A stretch of DNA of 64,000 bases from Doryteuthis pealeii (taxonomy: Eukaryota; Mollusca; Cephalopoda; Myopsida; Loliginidae), in assembly GCA_023376005.1 (NCBI GenBank), contig CM042143.1, positions 86,330,051-86,394,050 of the forward strand, given 5' to 3'. Numbering within the stretch: position 1 is the stretch's first letter; each line of letters starts with the position of its first letter. The position numbers and the translations under genes were made by a program. Shown here in pieces: positions 56,601 through 64,000 of this stretch. The notes below the pieces were generated by a model, which worked only from the letters and a program-made list of their open reading frames with translations, was not told the DNA's origin and made no database searches.

Positions 56601-57144
56601 ATTTTAAATAAAACTCTGTTATGTGTGCTTTTCTCAAATTCATTATTTTAAAAATAATGATTCAGAAACAAATTATAAGATTTTTAAAATAAGGAATTAC
56701 CTTCCAAACATCCTGTACAACAGTAATGACTGCACCATTTTATATGCACTCAAAACATTTGTATTTTATTCGTATAATTTATCTTTTACGATATTGAGAA
56801 AATTAAGGAAAGTAACAAACATCTTCAGTTTGACAAAATATGAAATATACAATTCCAATTCTGACACAAAATTTGTTCTGTCAAGTCACTCAACTTGAAA
56901 AGTGCTTTTTCTTGTTTTATTCTTTTTGTTTTTTTGTTGTTTGTGTTTTTTTAAATAAGAATTTATACTTCTAAGATTTCATATTGGTTTTATAATTGAG
57001 GAAAATAATTATCATTCTTTGTAGGAAACGAAATGGAAGATATTTAAAGACAAGTTTTATAAAAAAACAAAAACAAAAAACAACAACAGCTCTAGGGAAG
57101 ACTGAAGTTTTAATTAACTTGAAAAGTCCTTTTAAAAGTTTTTG

Positions 57145-57342
57145 AATAAAAAGCTATCATTTCAGCATCAGGCGGACTTCAAAATTGTCAATCGATGTTA
57201 ATGCGATGCATTATTATTATTCTATAAAATTGAACAACAACCAGTTTCAGCGGAAGAATAAACAAAGAATCTATTTGCAAATAGTAAAACAATCATGTGA
57301 ATAGTTGGCGCATCATCCAAGGCAAACTCTTGTTAGCAAGAG
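57145..57342 (+). repeat. 198-bp direct repeat, left copy
   Basis: It matches 58093-58290 over its full length (ATTGTCAATCGATGTTAAT; GAACAACAACCAGTTTC; CAAACTCTTGTTAGCAAGAG) with roughly ten per cent or more differences. The R1 copy lies exactly between the two. Confidence 0.9.
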
Positions 57343-58092
57343 TTGATTAGTTGGTTGGATTTTACAGCATGTCAACAGATTTGGTCAATAATGATTTGTT
57401 TTATTCATGTTTGGTGGATACTCAATTTTTTTTAAACTCAAAATTTTTTCAAACATTTTTTTTAGAATTCATTTTTTTTTCTATTTAACCCATAGATAGG
57501 ACCCTAACATGTACTCCCACTCAGGGTGACAGTGGACCTGGCAGTAATGGTAATGAAGGAGTAATCCACATTCCCCAGAGCTCCCAAATTGAAACTTCAC
57601 CATCAATGAGAATTTAAAGTCATACACAGGACACCAAGACCCTCAGCCACCACCTTCTAGCATATATATGATAAAAATGATTGGGGCTTGCCATAAGTGC
57701 AACAGGATTGGGACAATCATATAGGTGCTAGGGCTTGAAATGACCAGTAGATTGATTGGAGGGGGGCCTCTCAGAATGCACATCTAGCCTAAGTAATAGT
57801 CAAAGTAGAATGTTGTATGTCATGGACTGCTCAGCCACCAGGATTTCATCCTTAAGCATCACGGGTCACTAAACATGGCCAACAGGTGACTCCATTGGGG
57901 GGATTTTACCCCTCTGTAGAAGTGCATTCAGTTTATTTTACTGCCCCAGCTTACAGGGCGGTTAAACATCTGGGTATATGAGAAATAACATTACTTAGTT
58001 TACTGCCAACAGGTGGCCTCATTAGGGAGATTTTTACCCCTCTGCAGAAGTGCAATTGGTGTATTCTAAAGCCCCAGTTGACAGGGTGTGTA
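57343..58092 (+). repeat. R1 repeat, full two-module copy with internal duplication
   Basis: Head TTGGATTTTACAGCATGTCA, middle CCATAGATAGGACCCTAACA, 3' module GTGCTAGGGCTTGAAATGAC and CCATCCTTAAGCATCACGGG variants, end GCCCCAGCTTACAGGG. A second partial 3' end (58000-58092, GCCCCAGTTGACAGGGTGTG) follows. It has no long reading frame. Confidence 0.85.
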
Positions 58093-58290
58093 AATAAAAA
58101 GGTATCATTTCAATATCAGGCTGGCATCAAAATTGTCAATCGATGTTAATTTGATTCAATATTATTATTCTATGGAATTGAACAACAACCAGTTTCATCA
58201 GAAAAATAAACAAAGAATCTATTTGCAAATAGCAAAACAACACTGTGAATAGTTGGCCCATCATCCTAGGCAAACTCTTGTTAGCAAGAG
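58093..58290 (+). repeat. 198-bp direct repeat, right copy
   Basis: Partner of 57145-57342; same length and order, flush with the R1 end. Confidence 0.9.
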
Positions 58291-58659
58291 ACTGTGTAAA
58301 TGACAAAGGAGGGAAAATCGCTTTCAGTATCAAAGAGAAATAATCATGACATCCTGACATTAATATGTGATCAAACAACGCATGAAATACAAATATAACA
58401 TGACAACTCGTTTTTCCCAAAGGTATTTTATTATTATTTCAAGTGAAAAGTCTAAATCAATCACATGATCAAACATATATACGGGTGGGGTGGGGGTTGG
58501 ACTAAGGGAGGAATCAATCGGTCATTGCCCAAGAACCAAAGTTGCCAAGAGACACAACTAGCAATTGGCTTTCGGTTTTAAAGCAGTCGGAAATCAATCA
58601 ATATGTTATAGCTATTTATTTATTTTATTTATTTTTTTTAGACACTGAATATCTACTAG

Positions 58660-58880
58660 TAGCAGTGGAAATAAACAGCCCAAAGGGTTTAGTTTCTTTG
58701 TTTAATGGCATATCAACCTTCATGTTTAAAACAAAGAAGGAAAAAAAATTAACAGTAGCAGAGAGGAGCTTTGGTATAGTTTAGATGTTGGCTTGGATTC
58801 TTTGCTATTTTTTTTTAATGGCATATCAACCTTTGTGGGTTATCTAATGCCAAATCCATTCCCTGTAGAAGAACAGTAGT
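58660..58880 (+). repeat. R1-like short fragments
   Basis: TTGTTTAATGGCATATCAAC near 58698 and TTTAATGGCATATCAACCTT near 58815 are R1-head-like and resemble 17900-17960. Confidence 0.55.
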
Positions 58881-58914
58881 GCCACTATTTAACCAATAGC
58901 TGGAGCTTGATATT

Positions 58915-59190
58915 TTAGCTGGTTGTATTTTACGGCATGTCAAACCTTGTTGGGTCATTTTATGCCAAAAACGTTTTGTTTTATTCATTCTTGATGGGTA
59001 TTGAAAATTATTTTTTTTAAACTTGATTTTTTTTTAAACTCATTTTTTTCTATTTAATCCATAGGATCCTAACAGGTACTACCACTCCTGAACCTAAGAG
59101 CAATAGTGAGGAAAGGGTATTTCACATTACCCAGAGATCCAGAATTAGAACTACATCATCAGATAAAGTTTAATGTCATACTCAGGGCAT
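58915..59190 (+). repeat. R1 5' module, plus arm of an inverted pair
   Basis: TTTTACGGCATGTCAAACCT, ATTCATTCTTGATGGGTATT and AGGATCCTAACAGGTACTAC. Confidence 0.82.
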
Positions 59191-59194
59191 TATA

Positions 59195-59515
59195 TGTGCT
59201 GGAAAGCAGTGACTGAGGGTCTTAATGTTCTTGGTATGATGTTAAACTTTATTTGATGAGAAGTTCAAATTCTTGAGCTCTTGGGAATGTGGAGTACTCT
59301 TTCATCACCATTACTCCCAGGTCCACTCTGACCTGGACTGGTAGTACCTGTTAGGGTCCCATCAATGCATTAAATAGAAAAAAAAATGTCTTTAAAAAAA
59401 ATTGAGTTTCAATTTTTTTAAATTTTGAATACCCATCAATAATGAATAAAACAAAACGTATTTGACATAAAATAACTCAACAAGGTTTGACATGCCATAA
59501 AATCCAACCAAACCA
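59195..59515 (-). repeat. R1 5' module, minus arm of an inverted pair
   Basis: GGTAGTACCTGTTAGGGTCC, AATACCCATCAATAATGAAT and TTTGACATGCCATAAAATCC. It mirrors 58915-59190 with about 20 bases between, so together they form a 600-bp imperfect palindrome. Confidence 0.82.
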
Positions 59516-60127
59516 AACAGTCTACTTAAATATTCTCAAACACAAGATAGGCCATGCAATCAGTATTCATTTTTCAATATGTAGGGGGTCAAGTCAATAA
59601 AAGGATATACAATGTTTTTCAATCAATATGAAAAGAATGAATCCACATAAGTAGGTAGCATATGTTATAAAAGATATTTTCTCTCTGTCTACAGACCATT
59701 TCCTGCCATTGGAATGGCACCATAATAAAGATGGAATTGGTAAACATCCAGTGAATGACAGATTTAATATATCCAACCACTTTAAAAAGAAAGTGACTGG
59801 CATTTTCTCAAGGAAGAATTCACAGAAACCTTTTCATTAATCTGGAAATCAATTTTGGACACGATTTGATTTCCCAGGTTTATGTATCGTCTTCCTTAAT
59901 CAACTTCTTAGGTCAATAAAAAGAGAAATTCATAGATGTATGGAGATGGAAATGACCCATTTCTTTTAAAGGACATCCGACACCCAAGAAACCAATAACA
60001 AAAACATTGATTAAACATAAATAAATGCTTACACTTCAAACAAATTTCTTTTCCAGAAAGATTTATAAAAAAAAAAAATTTTTTTAATAAAAAATAGAAT
60101 AAAATAATAAAAATTTAAAAAAAAAAT

Positions 60128-60293
60128 GTTCAGCAAGTATTGGGGTGGAGTGGGGTGGGGGGGTTGTAAGAGTAAAAATGAAAATCTTATTGAATCAATA
60201 AAATTACAGATTTATTTAGACCAATGGTTCACAACTTTTTAAAAAATTTACCTATGGACTCCCCCCCTCCCTAATTCCAATTTTAATCTGTTG
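60128..60293 (+). repeat. Direct repeat flanking R1, left copy
   Basis: GTTCAGCAAGTATTGG to TTTTAATCTGTTG, matching 60774-60918 (TTATTTAGACCAATGRTTCA; ATTTTAATCTRTTG). Confidence 0.88.
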
Positions 60294-60773
60294 TTTGGCT
60301 GGATTTTACCACATGTCAACCCTTGTTGGGTTATTTTATGCTGAAGATGTATTTTTGAAAAATTTTTTCTTGATGGTATTCAAAAAAAAAAAAAATTTTT
60401 TTTTTTAAAACTCAATTTTTTAAAACTCATTTTTTCTATTCAACCCATAGATTAGACCCTAACAGGTACTACCTCTCCTGGTAAGAATGGACCTGGGAGT
60501 AATGGAGATGAAAGAGCATGCCACACTCCCAGAGCTCCAGAATTGAAACTTCACTATTAGATGCAGTTTAACATCATACCTAGGACAATAAGACCCTTAA
60601 CTACCACCTTCGAGCACATCTATGATAAAAAAGGTTGCTGATTTGCCATAAGGACAATACAGTTGGGACAACCATATAAGTGTTAGGGTTTGACGTGACC
60701 AACCGATTAATGGGGGGTGGTCTCTCCAACTTCCTGGCTAGCCTAATTAAGGGCTAAAATGGAGTATTGCATT
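60294..60773 (+). repeat. R1 repeat, 5' module plus partial 3' module
   Basis: Head TTTACCACATGTCAACCCTT, middle CTAACAGGTACTACC, junction GGACAACCATATAAGTGTTA. It ends at GGAGTATTGCATT, before the final third of the 3' module, and is flush with the right direct repeat. Confidence 0.85.
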
Positions 60774-60918
60774 GTTCAGCAAGTATTGGGAGAAGGGAAG
60801 GTGTTTAAAACTGCAAGTCTTATTGAATCTTATAAAATCAGAGATTTATTTAGACCAATGATTCACAACTTCTTTTTATTTACGTATGGACCCCCTTTGA
60901 TTCCATTTTAATCTATTG
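60774..60918 (+). repeat. Direct repeat flanking R1, right copy
   Basis: Partner of 60128-60293; somewhat shorter owing to differences in G-rich and A-rich runs. Confidence 0.88.
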
Positions 60919-61173
60919 AATGCCCATAGCTATGTGAAACTAGCTAGGAAAATCAGATTTTGGCTGGGCATTGAAGAGTACGGACAGCAATAGAATTGAA
61001 GCCAAATTCTCAGATGTGCTTGATTTGATCTTATAAAAAATAAAGAAACATACAACTATAAATATGTCTCGAGCAAAAAAATGCTATTGACCACTAAAAT
61101 ATTATTGTGGACCCTCAATTTACTATTTTCCTTGTGGGGACAAAAAACAAACCCTATGAGTGTTATGCAATAG

Positions 61174-61470
61174 GTGTGATATGGAGCTGTGAGGGCGGCC
61201 TGATTTGTGGATTAGAACAGAAAAGTTTAAATGGTGATTTGGCATGGACAAATGGCGTGGTTTGATTGGAGGATCAAATGGTACATGGCAATGGGGAGAA
61301 AGGAGGGGTGAGAGGTCAGAGTGAAAATTGAGTGAGAGAATGCGTTAACGCAGTAAGAAATGGACTTCTTGATCTCGGCAGTTGTAATCTGGGGGAAATA
61401 AAACTCATGTGTGAAAAGAAGAGTCCTTGTGTTATTACTAAAAACTCCAAATGGCACAAGGCAAAATAAC
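61174..61470 (+). mobile_element. Possible LTR-like segment (tentative)
   Basis: A GGGGAAATAAAACTC polyadenylation-like signal (about 61391) is followed by CTCCAAATGGCACAAGG, which looks like an LTR end two bases before a primer-binding-site-like TGG. The 5' boundary and target duplication are not established. Confidence 0.25.
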
Positions 61471-61715
61471 CCTCAACTCCCAAGTTGGAATCCAGAGTCC
61501 ATGACATCATAGAACTGCCAACAACTGAACAGCTGCCCAACAACAAGGATTCCACCCTCTCCAATGTAGTACCGGTACAGAGATAAGTATATTGAATATT
61601 TATCGTTCACTCCACTAGTAGTAAGAGCTGTAACATTAAGCAATGTGGACACATCATTTCTCCATTTGGAAATGAGTGCAAGATGTAACAAAGAGTTGAC
61701 ATGTCATCATCTCAG

Positions 61716-61829
61716 CCATTCCGACAAGGAGAGGGTAAAGTAAACAAGCGTTTTTAATACATCTCTCCATTCCGACAAGGAGGGCATAGTATTACAAATG
61801 TAGATTTGGTGCCACATTCTGACAAGGAG
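61716..61829 (+). repeat. Three spaced copies of a 16-bp motif
   Basis: CCATTCCGACAAGGAG at 61716-61731 and 61767-61782, and ACATTCTGACAAGGAG at 61814-61829, spaced about 50 bp. Function unknown. Confidence 0.7.
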
Positions 61830-62019
61830 AACCACTGAATTAGACTAATATCCCTATTTTGGCAAATTATGTATTTACAGATTACCCTATCCTTCTCATC
61901 CATTTTGAGTTCATTTTCGGACAAAGGATTTCCTATTTCCTTCCATGATAATCTTGAGTGTGCTAATTCCTGCCATGACATACAAGTAAATTCCAATGAT
62001 CTCATTTCTACATATTCTC

Positions 62020-62205
62020 TGGTCTTGTCAGCTGGGCTTTAGAATACACAGACTGCGCCTGTACAGAGGGGTAAGACCCCCACAATAGGACTACTTGTTG
62101 GCCATGAGTGGCGACCCATGATGCTTAAGGATGGAATCCTGATGGCTGATCACTCCATGACATACAACACTCCACTTTGGCCCTTACTTAGGCTAGATGG
62201 GAAGT
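62020..62205 (-). repeat. R1 3' module, minus orientation
   Basis: CAGCTGGGCTTTAGAATACA, TTGGCCATGAGTGGCGACCC and AAGGATGGAATCCTGATGGC. It joins directly to repeat S. Confidence 0.82.
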
Positions 62206-62425
62206 CAGAGAGACTTTTGGCTTACTTATCACAACGTCTGTGGAAAATCTGCCACAAACAAGGGCATCTCCTTCCCCTGACCAGGATATGCATGCAGGGT
62301 TTAGGGACACTTGTAAATGTCCTATTCCCTTGTTACTCCTTTCATGAATTCACCACAGCTGAATTCGTTGAATGGGGCTAGTTCAACTGACTCAGGTTGA
62401 ATGCCATAACAGAAACAGAAGAAAA
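62206..62425 (+). repeat. Dispersed repeat S
   Basis: Matches 29605-29850; also here it ends with AACAGAAACAGAAGAAAACA. Confidence 0.7.
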
Positions 62426-62440
62426 CAGCAAACTAATGCA

Positions 62441-62811
62441 TCACTCAATAAGTCCCAGGCCAGACATATATATGGTACCACTAATAACAAATACATATGA
62501 TTTTATAAAGTACTAACCTTCAAATGGCACATGTCAAAATTTGAGCCCAATCAGATTATTAGTTTACAAATTACAGTTATTTAAGTAAAGCTACAGTAAA
62601 GAATGCTCCAGGGAAAGAGATTTGGCTCCAATGAAGAAGTGATATCGGAATCTGAGGTGTATTTTGAGGCCAAAGTTCTACAAAAAAGGCATCGAATTGT
62701 TAGAGAAGTGTTGAAATAAGTGTATCACCCTAGAAGGAGACTATGTTGAATAAAGTTGAAATTTGCCTAAAAGTTTTGTTTTATTAGTTAGGCCCAGGAC
62801 TTATTGAGTGA
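62441..62811 (+). mobile_element. Internally deleted mariner (371 bp) with both terminal inverted repeats
   Basis: The left terminus TCACTCAATAAGTCCCAGGC is mirrored by the right terminus (reverse complement TCACTCAATAAGTCCTGGGC). TA follows the right end and CA precedes the left, a decayed TA target duplication. Before the right end the frame gives a SFYKKGIELLEKCWNKCITL-like stretch and EGDYVE (first residues in a neighbouring frame), the typical mariner transposase C-terminus. The catalytic core is gone, so it could only move with help. Confidence 0.85.
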
Positions 62812-63400
62812 TATGTTAATCCCCACCAACAGGGATTACTAAAAACAAACAAAGTAACTAGATTGAATGTGATTGAAAGAGAAGGTACTTAACATTGAAA
62901 TGATGTATTTTCAGAGCCTCTATCAAGAAAGATATAGTGGGCGGGGGAATCAAATGCACCAGTGGATAATATGGAAAGCCAATAAGATAGCCATGAAAGA
63001 TGATAGTGTGGCTTTTCAAAGATAAAAGTATTCTAAAAATCTGCATCAGAAGAAGAAAGTTTCAAATCAAAGAGAAACTTTCTTGTGTATCCCTTGCATC
63101 CTCCTAATCTAACAGACATTTCTGTGCAACGCTTCAAAGAATGTAACAGCAGACAGTAACAGTCTAGGATGCACAATACCAGATCATCAAATGCAAACAT
63201 TGTACTAAGTAACTTTTAAAAGCAACTAGTGGATTTTGGTAAACCACAAGATTATACATTAGCAGCAAGGTTACTCAGTATTGCACAGGATAAGTTTCAG
63301 AATGGATTTGGGCTTCTTATTGATTTTTTTTTTTAATAAATATCATTAAAGATCAAATCAGCAATGGTCAGTTCTATTATTTTATTTTATGACAATAATA
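62812..63400. other. Unassigned intron sequence
   Basis: AT-rich DNA with no recognised exon, RNA gene or repeat. Confidence 0.45.
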
Positions 63401-63401
63401 A

Positions 63402-64000
63402 TCTTATTATAATGGAGTGTGACAGAGAACGAAAAAGAGCAAGACTTTGTCTTGCCTGCCGGGATCGAACCCGTGTCCACCCGCATGCAAAAACAAATGC
63501 AATCTAGGTACTGGACAGACGCGAGGTTTGACATGTGCCTGGATGTTTGGTTTTTGTGTGTACTTAAAATAACCAAAGCGAGTGAGGAGGAGGGTGTTCT
63601 TTTAGAAGAGAAGATTGAAAGCTGACGAAGTTTTCCTTAAAGTTGGGAGAGAAAAAGTATAAATTTAATTTTTGAATTTTTTTGGCCCCCCTTTCGAAAG
63701 AAGCTATTTCAGCTGTATTGGAACCATGGAGATTCAGTGTCTGTAACCGAAACTATGTCACTTCTTATGTCATAATAATCTCAGAAATTGTGTAAGTTTA
63801 TCAATGAGTATTTGATTTACTCAAGTTTATCAATGAGTATCAACATCATTAATATAAGGAATAGATATAATTCATTAACAGAGTCTCTATGAAAATCCGA
63901 GTTAGATTTGCCTCAAAACAGCCCATGTTATTAGTGCGTTTAAAATCCTGCAATGTCTTTTATATATCACTAAGAAATAAAGGTTTACATAATATATGGG
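63402..64000 (+). mobile_element. Helitron-family relative, interrupted, runs off the window
   Basis: It begins A^TCTTATTATAATGGAG, is interrupted at 63417, and resumes at 63727 with TGGAGATTCAGTG and TAACCGAAACTATGTCAC. The rest matches 876-1090. Its 3' end lies outside the window. Confidence 0.65.
63418..63726 (+). mobile_element. 309-bp insertion with TG...CA ends and 5-bp target duplication
   Basis: TGGAG occurs at 63413-63417 and 63727-63731, flanking an insert that starts TGTGACAGAG and ends GGAACCA. The TG/CA ends and 5-bp duplication fit a solo LTR. It also holds GCCGGGATCGAACCCGTGTC, a B-box-like motif on the minus strand (GGGTTCGATCCC), so a SINE-like origin is the alternative. Confidence 0.55.

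Noticed and set aside
52620..64000. Upstream PKA-RI exons (docking domain, inhibitor sequence)
   Set aside because: I looked on the minus strand for the RRGAI-type inhibitor site and for the segment leading to the DDNERS motif and found neither; these exons are presumed outside the window.

Overview
The window looks like animal DNA, most likely from a mollusc and plausibly a coleoid cephalopod. It is AT-rich, has long introns, and is packed with tRNA-derived SINEs, LINE fragments, fold-back elements and microsatellites. The species call is inference from this texture and from the lophotrochozoan-like PKA-RI sequence; nothing here proves it.

Only one gene is supported. The minus strand carries the last eight coding exons of a cAMP-dependent protein kinase type I regulatory subunit (PRKAR1A/PKA-RI). 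In transcription order they are 52558-52619, 37560-37606, 34175-34273, 15909-15968, 8034-8094, 6295-6416, 3780-3861 and 2708-2880. All have AG/GT borders (the last ends at a TAA stop), and the phases join without error into 234 complete residues plus the end of a split serine codon. They cover both cyclic-nucleotide-binding domains and the normal C-terminus. The 5' exons (dimerization/docking domain, inhibitor segment, start codon) were not found up to base 64000 and should lie beyond it. Introns run from 0.9 to 18.2 kb. Bases 1-2707 are 3' UTR and/or downstream flank; the poly(A) site is not resolved.

The rest is intronic repeat. Main families: (i) 'R1', a two-module repeat of about 600-750 bp with some 18 copies; (ii) SINE-B and SINE-C, tRNA-headed SINEs with visible A and B boxes; (iii) SINE-T, a GC-rich, hairpin-rich retroposon with two copies; (iv) a non-autonomous Helitron family with TC and CTAG ends and a 3' hairpin, including a complete 629-bp copy at 53943-54571 and a head-to-tail pair at 4244-5456; (v) a MULE-like fold-back family with 10-bp target duplications (31956-33859 and 51874-52192); (vi) an internally deleted mariner (62441-62811), a mariner-type transposase pseudogene (56283-56600) and several LINE 3'-end fossils; (vii) a solo LTR with a 4-bp target duplication inside an older fold-back element (22715-23149); (viii) large GA, TA, ATA and longer tandem arrays.

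Points that stand out: two R1 copies sit flush between direct repeats of 145-198 bp, far longer than normal target duplications; SINE-T copies show compensatory changes in predicted stems; exon 52558-52619 lies between two strong fold-back structures; and insertions are nested several layers deep. The repeats do not act together with the kinase gene in any way the sequence shows. Their possible effects (RNA editing, exon circularisation, splicing) are inference. All family names of the R1/SINE-B type are labels used only here.
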